Translations under genes and position numbers: made by a program
In this document: positions 55,306 to 63,975 of the stretch, piece after piece
Position numbering within the stretch: position 1 is the first letter of the stretch
Layout: every line of letters starts with the position of its first letter
The notes under the pieces: generated by a model
Databases searched by the model: none
Told to the model about the DNA's origin: nothing
Seen by the model: the letters and a program-made list of their open reading frames with translations, nothing else
Source of the DNA: Microbacterium sp. SY138
GTDB taxonomy: Bacteria; Actinomycetota; Actinomycetes; Actinomycetales; Microbacteriaceae
DNA length: 64,000 bases
Assembly (NCBI RefSeq): GCF_039729145.1
Contig: NZ_CP155793.1
Span: 930,001-994,000 of the forward strand
Direction: 5' to 3'

Positions 55306-56015
55306 GCCACGCTCTGCTTCGCGGCGATCACCACGTCCACTCGACGTTCTCGGACGATGCCGTATCGACGCTCGCCCAGAACGTCGAGGCGGCAGCGGCC
55401 GCGGGACTCACCACTCTGCGTCTGGTCGATCACGTGCGACAGGGCACCACCTGGGTGCCGGAGTACCTCGCTGCGGTGCGGGCCCTCCGGGTGCCGGATG
55501 GTCTCGCGGTGCTCACGGGAGTGGAGGCGAAGATCCTCGACGCCGCGGGAACGCTGGACATCCCGACGCTCCCGGACGGGATCGACCGCATCCTCATCGC
55601 CGATCATCAGTTCCCCGGTGCGGCCGGTCCTCTCGGGCCCTCGGCGGTCCGGGAGCGGATCGCCGCCGGCTGGGCGACCGACGATGTGCTCGATCAGCTC
55701 GTCGAGGCGCTCGTCGCCACGATGCGCCGGTACCCGGGGAACCAGCTCGCGCACTGCTTCTCGATCCTGCCGAAGATCGGCCTGTCTGAAGACGATCTCG
55801 GCCCGGAGCGGACGGAAGCCTGGGCCCGGGCCGCCGCCGAGACCGACACCCTCGTCGAGGTCAACGAGAAGTGGGGGTGCCCCGGCGTCCCGGCACTGAC
55901 CGCCCTGCGGCGCGTCGGCGGCGAGATCGTCGCCTCCACCGACAGTCATGACGCCTCGGAGGTCGGCCGATACTCCCGGGTGATCGCGTTGCTCGACGCG
56001 ATGGAGGTGTCGTGA
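55302..56015 (+). CDS. PHP-domain phosphoesterase
   Basis: A 237-residue PHP-fold metal hydrolase. Motif 1 is GDHHVHSTFSDDA, motif 2 LRLVDHV, then TGVEAKIL, IADHQFPG and the C-terminal STDSHDASEVGRY, which supply the usual metal-binding His and Asp residues. PHP enzymes include histidinol phosphatase and the CpsB/YwqE tyrosine phosphatases of capsule loci. Either sugar-phosphate or protein dephosphorylation fits this operon. The start is GTG at 55302, overlapping the ATP-grasp stop. Confidence 0.9.
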   Translation: MSHALLRGDHHVHSTFSDDAVSTLAQNVEAAAAAGLTTLRLVDHVRQGTTWVPEYLAAVRALRVPDGLAVLTGVEAKILDAAGTLDIPTLPDGIDRILIADHQFPGAAGPLGPSAVRERIAAGWATDDVLDQLVEALVATMRRYPGNQLAHCFSILPKIGLSEDDLGPERTEAWARAAAETDTLVEVNEKWGCPGVPALTALRRVGGEIVASTDSHDASEVGRYSRVIALLDAMEVS

Positions 56016-57502
56016 TGACGGATCTCTCGGTGCTGGAGGCCGTGCTGGTCATCGTCCTCCTGCTCTGCGTGCTGGTGGGAACGCTGCCCGTGATCAATAC
56101 CGGGCTGCAGTTCCTCGTGCTGCCGCTGCACGCGTTCCGCAATCACTACGGCAAGGCGGCGCCGTACCACCCGCACGTCGCCGTCATCATCCCGGCCTGG
56201 AACGAAGGCGCGGTGATCGGTCCGGCCATCGAACGACTGCTGCAGCTGGAGTATCCCGCCGAACGCCTCCGGGTCTTCGTCGTCGACGATGCGTCCACGG
56301 ACGACACCCCGGCGATCGTCGGCGCGAAGGCGCAGGCCCATCCGGGTCGCGTCGTGCACCTGCGGCGCGAGAAGGGTGGCGAGGGCAAGGCGCACACGCT
56401 CAACCACGGTCTCGATGTGGTCCTCGCCGACTCGTGGACCGAAGCGGTGCTCATCATGGATGCGGACGTGATCTTCGCGCGCGACTCGCTGCGCAAGCTC
56501 ACCAGGCACCTCGCCGACGAGAAGGTCGGCGCGGTGACGGCGTACATCGCTGAGGGCAGCCGCGACCGCAACTACCTCACCCGGTTCATCGCGATCGAGT
56601 ACGTGATCGGCCAGCTCTCCGCCCGCCGGGTGCAGAACGTGGGCGGTGCGATCGCCTGCCTCGCCGGTGGCGCGCAGCTGCATTCGCGGGCGAACCTCGA
56701 GGCCATCGGGGGACGCATCCCGACGGGCACGCTCGCCGAAGACACCATGACGACCTTCGAGGGTCAGCTCAAGGGACGTCGGATGGTCTTCGAGCCGCAC
56801 GCGGTCGTGCTGGCCGAGGAGCCGCGCACGATCGACAGCCTGTGGAAGCAGCGGTTGCGCTGGGCGCGGGGCAACGTGCAGCTGACCTCGATCTACCGCA
56901 AGCTCTGGTTCCGCCCGAGCCGCGAACACAACCTGGGCAGCTTCAGTTTCGGGCTGGCCTGGTTCACGATCCTGCTGCTGCCCGCCTTCATGCTGCTCGC
57001 GGCTGCGGGGATGCTCGCACTGCTCGTCCTGCACAGCGACATCGCCGAGTTCGTCTTCCGCTTCATGTGGATCTCCGCGGCCTGCATCTACCTCTTCTCG
57101 ATGCTCTACTCCGTGCAGCTCGACCCGCGGACCGGCAGACATTCCTGGCGCGAGGCGATCATGTTCCCGGGGCTCGGTGCCCTGATCCTGATGGCGATCG
57201 CCCTCTTCCCCTGGGCATTCGAATCGCTCCTGACCGCCGTCGGGCTGGGGCTGACGGATCAATCCCGCTTCGTCTGGGCCGTGATCTTCTACCTGTGGGG
57301 CCCGATCTCGATGCTCGGCATCTGGCTGGCGCGCGCGGTGGAGCCTCTTCCCGGTGGACGGTTCTTCGCCGGTCTGCTGCTGTACATCTGCGGATACGGG
57401 TCGCTGCTGTGTGCGATCACCGTGGACTCCTACATCAAAGAATGGCGTCGAGCCGACGCCTCCTGGATCAAGACCGAGAAGATCGGACGTGTCGACTCAT
57501 GA
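56012..57502 (+). CDS. Processive family 2 glycosyltransferase (poly-GlcNAc/hyaluronan synthase type)
   Basis: A 496-residue membrane enzyme. An N-terminal helix (10-38) precedes the GT-A domain with VDDAS (91-95), DAD (150-152), the acid pair ED (243-244) and QRLRW (280-284), the motif set of processive beta-glycan synthases such as PgaC/IcaA, BcsA and HasA. About five helices follow (310-475) to form the export channel. It should polymerise and extrude a polysaccharide; the sugar is unknown, but the neighbouring PIG-L deacetylase suggests an N-acetylhexosamine. The start is GTG at 56012 or ATG at 56015. Confidence 0.92.
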   Translation: MMTDLSVLEAVLVIVLLLCVLVGTLPVINTGLQFLVLPLHAFRNHYGKAAPYHPHVAVIIPAWNEGAVIGPAIERLLQLEYPAERLRVFVVDDASTDDTPAIVGAKAQAHPGRVVHLRREKGGEGKAHTLNHGLDVVLADSWTEAVLIMDADVIFARDSLRKLTRHLADEKVGAVTAYIAEGSRDRNYLTRFIAIEYVIGQLSARRVQNVGGAIACLAGGAQLHSRANLEAIGGRIPTGTLAEDTMTTFEGQLKGRRMVFEPHAVVLAEEPRTIDSLWKQRLRWARGNVQLTSIYRKLWFRPSREHNLGSFSFGLAWFTILLLPAFMLLAAAGMLALLVLHSDIAEFVFRFMWISAACIYLFSMLYSVQLDPRTGRHSWREAIMFPGLGALILMAIALFPWAFESLLTAVGLGLTDQSRFVWAVIFYLWGPISMLGIWLARAVEPLPGGRFFAGLLLYICGYGSLLCAITVDSYIKEWRRADASWIKTEKIGRVDS

Positions 57503-57642
57503 CCGCAACCCCGTCGCACGATGCCGAAGTCGAGGAGATCGCCGCGGACGCCCGACGCGAGCGGCGACTGATCCCTCAAGCCCTGCTCGCCCTGGTCGTC
57601 GTCGTCATCATCGTCGTCGTGCGAGAGCTGTTCCTTCGATGA
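57499..57642 (+). CDS. 47-residue single-helix membrane peptide
   Basis: A 47-residue protein: an acidic/basic N-terminus (about 25 residues, EVEEIAADARRERR) and one helix LIPQALLALVVVVIIVVVRELF. It overlaps the glycosyltransferase stop and the following receiver start by ATGA on both sides, so it is clearly translated as part of the operon. It could be an accessory subunit of the synthase, like the small partners of other glycan synthases; no family recognised. Confidence 0.78.
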   Translation: MTATPSHDAEVEEIAADARRERRLIPQALLALVVVVIIVVVRELFLR

Positions 57643-57986
57643 CCGGGAGGCCGCTGGCCCTCGTCGTCGAGGACGCTCCCGACCAGGCCGCCCTGCTGCG
57701 TCGATACCTCGATCGTGAGGGCTTCGACGTGTTCATCGCCCGCGACGCGGAGTCGGCGATCGCGGCGTTCCCCGAGATCGATCCCGTGCTGGCGGTGCTC
57801 GACCTCATCCTTCCCGGCATCTCGGGTCAGGAGTGCGCGCGGCTGGTCCAGGAGCGGTTCCCCGAGTGCTTCCTCGTGATCAGCTCCGTGCTCGACGCCG
57901 CCGACTATCCGCCGGCCGATGCCGCCCTGCCGAAGCCGATCACCGGCTCCGACCTGCACGCCATCGTGGGGACGGTGCGGCGATGA
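57639..57986 (+). CDS. Stand-alone response regulator receiver
   Basis: A 115-residue single receiver domain: acidic pair ED (11-12), phospho-acceptor D55 in LAVLDLILPG, SS at 82-83 and K99 in LPKP. There is no output domain, so it acts as a shuttle or a competitor in a phosphorelay, probably with the kinase encoded next and the receiver-PIG-L fusion at the start of the operon. Confidence 0.93.
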   Translation: MTGRPLALVVEDAPDQAALLRRYLDREGFDVFIARDAESAIAAFPEIDPVLAVLDLILPGISGQECARLVQERFPECFLVISSVLDAADYPPADAALPKPITGSDLHAIVGTVRR

Positions 57987-59788
57987 GGGCGACTCCGCTC
58001 GACCGGGCGGAGAACCGCTGGTATCAGGTCTTCGACAACCCGAGCCCGCTGCTCAAGCAGGCACCGACGGTCATCGCGACCGTCATCGCGGCGATCTTGA
58101 CCTGGTGGGTCCCCGACCTGCCGATCACGCACGTCGCACCGGCCGTGGCGGGAATCGCGGTGGTCCTCGCGGCGACCGCGTTCGCCGCCGTGCTCACCGC
58201 GCGCGGCACGATCGACGGATGGGCCGTCCTCCTCATCCCCATCGTCGACATCGCCGGGCTCGGCCTCTTCCGCACCGGCACCGGTGGCGCCACCTCGCTC
58301 TTCTCCTCGCTCGTGCTCCTCCCCGTGGTCTGGCTGGCCGCGGCGCCCGGAATCCGCTGGGTGTTCGTGGTCGGCGGGCTGACCTCGATCGCCCTGCTCA
58401 TGCCGTACTTCACCGACCCGCCCGAGACCTCGGTCGAATGGCTGCGCGGTGTGGTCGGACCGCTCGTGTTCTCGGCGGTGGCGGCGGTCATCAACCAGCT
58501 CTCGAGACAGCAGCGCATGCGCGTGGAGCAGGCGGAGGAGCTCGTCGCCGAACGCACAAGGGCGCTGTCGGAGAACGTCGCGATGATCGTGCAGCTGCGC
58601 GACAAGGAGCGTCAGTACCGTGAGCTGCTCGACTCGTTCGAGAGCCTCTGGTCGTCCATCACGGCACAGGCGGTGATCGCCACGGATCGGCGCGGCATCG
58701 TGACGGCGTGGAACCCCGGCGCGGTGCGGCTTCTCGGGCTGCCGGTCGACGAGGCGCTCCGCGACGTGCGCATCGATCGCTTCTTCTCCACCGCCGTGCT
58801 CTCGATGCTCGCCGCGGAGAACGCGCAGGACGCGCAGGTCGTGCGGGGGAATCCTCCGCGGGATGCCGAGCTCGCCGCCGGGATCGAAGCGCTGTTCGCG
58901 CAGGCCGATGCCGGGTCGACGGTGGACAGCGACATCGAGGTGGTCACGGCAGGGGGCACCACGGTTCCGGCGCGCGTGACGGTCAGCCCGCACAAGGACG
59001 GCGCCGGCGCACAGCAGGGCTACCTCTTCGTGCTGACCGACGAGACCAGGGCCGTCGAGGTCGCCCGCATGAAGGATGAGTTCGTGGGGATGATCTCGCA
59101 CGAGCTCCGCACGCCTCTCAGCGCGATCATCGGCTTCCTCGATCTGCTCCAGAACGATCCGGGGCAGCCGCTCACCGATGACCAGCAGGAGTTCGTCGGC
59201 ATCATCGAGCGCAACGCGCAGCGTCTGCTCACCCTCGTGGGCGACCTGCTCTTCACGGCGCAGGTCGAGTCGGGGCGGTTCCCGCTCGAGCGCGAGGAGA
59301 CCGACGTCGCCGAGTTGGTGCGATCGGCCGTGACGTCGGCCGGGCCGCATGCGCAGCGCGAGGGCATCGATCTCGTGGCCGAAGTCGGGACGGATGCGAT
59401 CCCCGTCTTCGTCGACGCTGGTCGCATCGGGCAGGCCATCGACAATCTGCTCTCGAACGCCATCAAGTTCACGCCGCGAGGCGGTACGGTCACCGCTCGG
59501 GTGCGGACGCTCGACGGAGGCGTGGAGTTCTCGATCGCGGACACCGGAGTGGGCATTCCGGAGGACGAGCAGGGGATGCTCTTCACCCGCTTCTTCCGTG
59601 CATCGACCGCGACGCGCAACGCGGTGCCGGGGGTGGGGCTCGGCCTCACGATCACCCGGGCCATCGTGCTGGCGCATGGGGGGACGATGGACGTGACGAG
59701 TCAGGAGGGTGTCGGGACGGAGTTCCGTTTCTTCCTGCCGGCAGCGCCTCGCACCGAAGTGCTGATGAGCCTGAGCCGGCCCGACTGA
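57983..59788 (+). CDS. Membrane sensor histidine kinase with PAS domain
   Basis: A 601-residue kinase. About six helices (27-170) form a membrane sensor. A coiled coil (175-215) leads to a PAS-like domain (about 220-355), the DHp helix with His373 in SHELRTPLSAIIGF and the HATPase domain with DNLLSNAIKFTPRGG, ADTGVGIPEDEQG and GVGLGLTI. The ligand is unknown. It is the last gene of the operon, fused by ATGA to the receiver gene, and is the obvious phosphate donor to both receivers. Confidence 0.95.
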   Translation: MRATPLDRAENRWYQVFDNPSPLLKQAPTVIATVIAAILTWWVPDLPITHVAPAVAGIAVVLAATAFAAVLTARGTIDGWAVLLIPIVDIAGLGLFRTGTGGATSLFSSLVLLPVVWLAAAPGIRWVFVVGGLTSIALLMPYFTDPPETSVEWLRGVVGPLVFSAVAAVINQLSRQQRMRVEQAEELVAERTRALSENVAMIVQLRDKERQYRELLDSFESLWSSITAQAVIATDRRGIVTAWNPGAVRLLGLPVDEALRDVRIDRFFSTAVLSMLAAENAQDAQVVRGNPPRDAELAAGIEALFAQADAGSTVDSDIEVVTAGGTTVPARVTVSPHKDGAGAQQGYLFVLTDETRAVEVARMKDEFVGMISHELRTPLSAIIGFLDLLQNDPGQPLTDDQQEFVGIIERNAQRLLTLVGDLLFTAQVESGRFPLEREETDVAELVRSAVTSAGPHAQREGIDLVAEVGTDAIPVFVDAGRIGQAIDNLLSNAIKFTPRGGTVTARVRTLDGGVEFSIADTGVGIPEDEQGMLFTRFFRASTATRNAVPGVGLGLTITRAIVLAHGGTMDVTSQEGVGTEFRFFLPAAPRTEVLMSLSRPD

Positions 59789-59824
59789 GTCCCTCATCGA
59801 GCTGGAGGGTGGTACTCTCGGGGC

Positions 59825-60073
59825 ATGGGTACCACATTCGTTGCACCGATGGGCGACCGTGGGCGCCTGGTGGTCCCTGCCGAGCTCCGTGCCCGTCAGC
59901 ACTGGGAGCAGGGGGTTCCCCTGCTCATGATCGAGACGGCGGGAGGCGTGATTCTCGTCACCCGGGAGCAAGCCAAGGCGCTGGTGAGGTCACAGCTGGA
60001 AGGGAAGGACGCTCTCGAGTCCCTTCTTGCAGAGCGACGCAGATCAGCGAACTCCGAGGACGCGGCTGCGTGA
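59825..60073 (+). CDS. AbrB/VapB-type antitoxin
   Basis: An 82-residue protein with an N-terminal swapped-hairpin AbrB domain (VAPMGDRGRLVVPAELRARQHWEQGVPL ... GGVILVTREQA) and a charged tail that should wrap the toxin. ATG at 59825 lies six bases after TACTCT (59813-59818), so the mRNA is probably leaderless. The stop overlaps the toxin gene. Confidence 0.9.
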   Translation: MGTTFVAPMGDRGRLVVPAELRARQHWEQGVPLLMIETAGGVILVTREQAKALVRSQLEGKDALESLLAERRRSANSEDAAA

Positions 60074-60435
60074 TGGTGGTCGATGCGTCAGCGCTCCTCG
60101 CATTCCTGCAGGGAGAGCCGGGCGCCGATCGGGTCGAGGAAGTCCTCGATGAGTCGGTGATCGGAGCGGCGAACTGGTCGGAGGTCGCGCAGAAGGTGCG
60201 CGCATCCGGTGCCGATTGGGGGGTCGCTTCCGGTTTGCTGCTCAGCTATCGAGTGCGTGTGGAACCCGTGTCTCAGCGCGACGCCGAAGCCGCCGCGGAG
60301 TCATGGGAGCGCGGGAGCGGACTCTCACTGGGAGATCGGTTGTGCCTCGCACTCGCGCGACGTCTCGACATGCCCGTTCTCACGGCGGACCGCGCGTGGG
60401 GCGAGTCCGAGCGCATCGAGCAGCTGCGACGCTGA
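60073..60435 (+). CDS. VapC-type PIN-domain ribonuclease toxin
   Basis: A 120-residue PIN domain with the four acidic active-site residues D4, E37, D88 and D106 (in VVDASALLAFL, ANWSEVAQKV, SLGDRLCLALA and VLTADRAW). VapC toxins cut tRNA or rRNA to stop translation. The ATG at 60073 shares one base with the antitoxin stop; GTG at 60070 is an alternative. All catalytic residues are present, so it should be active when freed. Confidence 0.93.
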   Translation: MVVDASALLAFLQGEPGADRVEEVLDESVIGAANWSEVAQKVRASGADWGVASGLLLSYRVRVEPVSQRDAEAAAESWERGSGLSLGDRLCLALARRLDMPVLTADRAWGESERIEQLRR

Positions 60436-60538
60436 CCCGAGCGGAGAACACCTCGGCGTCGTGACGCTGCGTGTCCCGGTGTGAAGCCGGATGACGAATG
60501 GCCGGCAGCGCACGCGGGATGGTCGCTACCGTCGGGCC

Positions 60539-61090
60539 ATGACTCTTCTCCAGGACCAGCTCGCCGGTGTCGCCGATGTCACAACCCCCGAGCGCGCGCA
60601 GCGCCTCACCGACGCCGGATCGGCGTGGAACGACCGGATCGCGGCGGACGACGCCAATGCCCGGCTGACGTATCGGGTCAGTGGGCGCGGCATCGGCTCC
60701 GTGGCGACCGAGATCCGCGCAGGCAAGCACCGCTTCATCGTCGACGAGCCGGGCGCGCTCGCGGGTGACGACGTGGCGGCCAGCCCGGTCGAGTATGCGC
60801 TGGGTGCGCTCGTCTCGTGTCAGGTGGTCGTGTACCGGCTCTACGCCCAGGCTCTCGGGCTCACGATCGACGGGATCGAGATCACTGCGGAGGGTGACCT
60901 CGACGTGCGCAAGCTGTTCGGCCTCGACGAGTCGGGGCGTGCAGGATTCCACGACGTGCGGGTGGCGGTCGACATCACCGGCCCGAACACCCCGGAGGAG
61001 TACGAGAACCTGCGTACCGTCGTCGACGCGCACTGCCCCGTGCTCGATCTCTTCGCCGCTCCCGTGCCGACGTCGAGCGTTCTGGTCTGA
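60539..61090 (+). CDS. OsmC family peroxide-reducing protein
   Basis: A 183-residue OsmC-fold protein with both redox cysteines: C94 in ALVSCQVVVYRLYAQALGL and C166 in VVDAHCPVLDLF. Members reduce organic hydroperoxides or have related thiol roles. ATG at 60539 lies six bases after TACCGT (60527-60532), suggesting a leaderless mRNA. Confidence 0.92.
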   Translation: MTLLQDQLAGVADVTTPERAQRLTDAGSAWNDRIAADDANARLTYRVSGRGIGSVATEIRAGKHRFIVDEPGALAGDDVAASPVEYALGALVSCQVVVYRLYAQALGLTIDGIEITAEGDLDVRKLFGLDESGRAGFHDVRVAVDITGPNTPEEYENLRTVVDAHCPVLDLFAAPVPTSSVLV

Positions 61091-61187
61091 CCGTTCGGAG
61101 CATCTCCGGCCGCGGTGTGGAGCATGCCCGCTCCTGCTGATAGCCTGGTCGGCTCGGCATGCGCGGGCGGAAGGACGGCCACGCACC

Positions 61188-62876
61188 GTGGGCTCTATCG
61201 ATGTATCCAGCGTCTCCTTGACGCTCCCCGACGGCAGACCTCTTCTCGACGAGGCGAGTTTTCGCGTCGGCGCCGGCTCGACGAGCGCGCTGATCGGCCC
61301 GAACGGCGCGGGCAAGACCACCCTGCTCCGCATCATCCGCGGCGATCAGACGGCCGATGACGGCGTGGTGACGATCGACGGCGGACTCGGCGTGATGGAC
61401 CAGTTCGTCGGTCACGGTGAGGCGGGCGAGACCGTCCAGCAGCTCCTGGTGCGGGTCGCTCCTGCACGCATCCGCACGGCGGCCGAAGGGCTCGAGGCGG
61501 CGGAGAACGCGCTGATCGAACGCGATGAGCACGACACGCAGATGGCCTACGCGTCGGCGATCGCCGAGTATGCGGATGCCGGAGGCTACGAGCACGAGAC
61601 CGTCTGGGACCAGTGCACGATCGCTGCCCTCGGGGTGCCGTACGAGCGGGCGCGGTATCGCGAGCTCACCACGCTCTCCGGGGGTGAGCAGAAGCGGCTC
61701 GCGCTCGAGGCGCTGCTGCGGGGGCCCGACGAGGTGCTGCTGCTCGACGAGCCGGACAACTACCTCGACGTGCCCACCAAGCGCTGGCTCGAGGAACAAC
61801 TGCGTCAGACGCCCAAGACCGTGCTGCTGGTGTCGCACGACCGCGAGCTGCTCGCTCGTGCGGCCGATCGGCTCATCACCCTCGAACCCGGGGGAGCCGG
61901 CGCGACGGCCTGGGTGCACGGTGGCGGCTTCGGCACCTACCAGCAGGCGAGGATCGACCGGATGGACCGGCTCGACGAGCTGCGCCGGCGCTGGGACGAG
62001 CAGCACGAGAAGCTGCGCACCCTGGTGGCGAACCTCAAGGTGAAAGCCTCGGCGAACGACGGTTTCGCGTCGCGGTATCAGGCGGCGCAGACCCGTCTGC
62101 GCAAGTTCGAGGAAGCCGGCCCGCCTGAGGAGCGGCCGCCCGCGCAGGAGTTCGACATGCGACTGCGCGGCGCGCGCACGGGCAAGCGGGCGGTGGTCGC
62201 GCAGCGGCTGGAGCTGACCGGGCTCATGCGTCCGTTCGATGCCGAGGTCTGGTACGGCGACCGGGTCGCCGTGCTGGGCTCGAACGGATCGGGGAAGTCG
62301 CACTTCCTGCGGCTGTTGGCGCGCGGCGGCAGCGATCCCGATGCGACGCTCGGCCATGTCACCGCGACCGGCGAGCAGCTGAGCGCGGTGGAGCACACCG
62401 GCACAGCCGCACTCGGTGCGCGCGTGGTACCCGGCCTGTTCGCGCAGACGCATGCGCATCCGGAGTTCGTCGGACGCACGCTGCTCGAGATCCTGCACCG
62501 CGGCGACGATCGACGCGCCGGGATGCCGCGTGATGCCGCGAGCTCGGCGCTCGACCGGTACGGCCTCGTGCGGCAGGCTCAGCAGACGTTCGATTCGCTC
62601 TCGGGTGGACAGCAGGCGCGGTTCCAGGTGCTGCTGCTGGAGCTCTCCGGGGCGACGCTGCTACTGCTTGACGAGCCGACAGACAACCTCGACCTGGAGT
62701 CGGCCGAGGCGCTCGAACGGGCGCTCGCACGATTCGAGGGCACCGTGCTCGCCGTCACCCACGACCGCTGGTTCGCGCGGTCGTTCGACCGGTTCCTGGT
62801 GTTCGGATCGGACGGGGACGTGTACGAATCCGACGAGCCGGTGTGGGACGAGAAGCGGGTGGCGCGCACACGCTGA
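61188..62876 (+). CDS. ABC-F family ATPase
   Basis: A 562-residue soluble protein with two ABC modules and no membrane helix. Module 1 has GPNGAGKTT, LSGGEQKR and LLLDEPDNYLD; module 2 has GSNGSGKSH, LSGGQQAR and LLLDEPTDNLD. A charged linker of about 70 residues (RIDRMDRLDELRRRWDEQHEKLRTLVANLKVKAS) separates them, as in ribosome-acting ABC-F proteins. It may rescue stalled ribosomes or protect against antibiotics; which one cannot be told. The start is GTG at 61188, with AAGGA 12 bases upstream; a -10 TAGCCT lies at 61141-61146. Confidence 0.93.
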   Translation: MGSIDVSSVSLTLPDGRPLLDEASFRVGAGSTSALIGPNGAGKTTLLRIIRGDQTADDGVVTIDGGLGVMDQFVGHGEAGETVQQLLVRVAPARIRTAAEGLEAAENALIERDEHDTQMAYASAIAEYADAGGYEHETVWDQCTIAALGVPYERARYRELTTLSGGEQKRLALEALLRGPDEVLLLDEPDNYLDVPTKRWLEEQLRQTPKTVLLVSHDRELLARAADRLITLEPGGAGATAWVHGGGFGTYQQARIDRMDRLDELRRRWDEQHEKLRTLVANLKVKASANDGFASRYQAAQTRLRKFEEAGPPEERPPAQEFDMRLRGARTGKRAVVAQRLELTGLMRPFDAEVWYGDRVAVLGSNGSGKSHFLRLLARGGSDPDATLGHVTATGEQLSAVEHTGTAALGARVVPGLFAQTHAHPEFVGRTLLEILHRGDDRRAGMPRDAASSALDRYGLVRQAQQTFDSLSGGQQARFQVLLLELSGATLLLLDEPTDNLDLESAEALERALARFEGTVLAVTHDRWFARSFDRFLVFGSDGDVYESDEPVWDEKRVARTR

Positions 62877-62889
62877 CGTCCGGCGCGGA

Positions 62890-63975
62890 TCAGGGCAACC
62901 GGAAGGGCGCAGCGGCGCGCGCGGTGGGATCTATCGTGAGGTCGGCGAGGATCCCGCGGACGCCCGGGGCGAACTTGAAGCCATGACCGGAGAATCCGGC
63001 GCCCACCACGATCCGGCCTCGGCGATCCAGCACGAACGTCCCGTCGTCGGTCGAGGTGTACGTGCAGCTGATCGGCACGGCGGATGCGGCGTCGAGCCCC
63101 GGCATCCACTCGCGCACGTAGTCCGCCAGCGCGCGTTGATGCGTGGGCAGGTGCGGTCGGGCGTCCGGGTCGACCTCATCTCCCACGCGGTGGAAACCCA
63201 CCTTCACGCCTTCGCCGGGCGTCGGCATGCCGTAGACGGTGGCAGGGTATGCCGCGGGATCGACGTAGTGATTGAACGAGGGCCAGGTCGCGTCGGTCAG
63301 CGGCCGGAAGTGCGCCGGCGTCTCTTCGGTGACGGCGAGTCGCGGCAGGCCGAAGCGGGCGAGGAGCTTCTGCGTCCACGCGCCGGCGGTCACGATGACG
63401 ACCTCCGCACGCAGCTGGCTGCCGTCGGCGAGATCGACCGCGGCGCCGTCCCGGTGCTCGTCGATGTGCGCGACCGGCATGTTCCAGCGCACCTCTGCGC
63501 CCCCGGCGACGATCCGCCGTTCCAGCTCGCGGAGTGTTTCCGTCGCGCGCACGACCCCGGCGTCGGAGGACCACAGCACGTCGCCGTCGAAGCGCATCCC
63601 CGGCCACCGGGCGCTCGCCTCGGCGGGGGAGAGTACCGCGCTCGGGATGCCGCGAGCGTCGAGCCCCGCGTGCACCGCGGCGAGGTCGGGGTGGCCATGG
63701 GTGACGAGTCCGTGCAGGCGCAGGAGCGGCTCGCCGTCGACGTCGCCCAGTGCATCCCACCCGGCGCGGGCGCGCACGAGCAGATCGAGGTAGTGATCCT
63801 CGTCGTACGCGTTGTTGAAGTTGCGGGTCGCCCCGTGCGAAGCGCCCTCATGATGGCCGCGTGCGAACCGGTCGACCACGACGGGACGACGTCCTCGTCG
63901 CACCAGCTCCCACGCCGTCGCCAGCCCCATCACGCCGCCGCCCACCACAACGACGTCCACGGTCTCGGTCCTCAT
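62890..63975 (-). CDS. solA: Sarcosine/N-methyl-L-tryptophan oxidase-type flavoenzyme
   Basis: A 361-residue DAO-fold oxidase. The FAD site is VVVVGGGVMGLATAWELVRRG (about 7-27). GASHGATRNFNNAY and the C-terminal GFSGHGFKFAPGVRGILADL are typical of the MSOX/MTOX family. C304 in PISCTYTSTDDGTFVLD corresponds to the cysteine that covalently binds FAD. It should oxidatively demethylate an N-methylamino acid, giving formaldehyde and hydrogen peroxide. GGGAGGA precedes the ATG at 63975. Confidence 0.92.
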   Translation of the reverse strand: MRTETVDVVVVGGGVMGLATAWELVRRGRRPVVVDRFARGHHEGASHGATRNFNNAYDEDHYLDLLVRARAGWDALGDVDGEPLLRLHGLVTHGHPDLAAVHAGLDARGIPSAVLSPAEASARWPGMRFDGDVLWSSDAGVVRATETLRELERRIVAGGAEVRWNMPVAHIDEHRDGAAVDLADGSQLRAEVVIVTAGAWTQKLLARFGLPRLAVTEETPAHFRPLTDATWPSFNHYVDPAAYPATVYGMPTPGEGVKVGFHRVGDEVDPDARPHLPTHQRALADYVREWMPGLDAASAVPISCTYTSTDDGTFVLDRRGRIVVGAGFSGHGFKFAPGVRGILADLTIDPTARAAAPFRLP

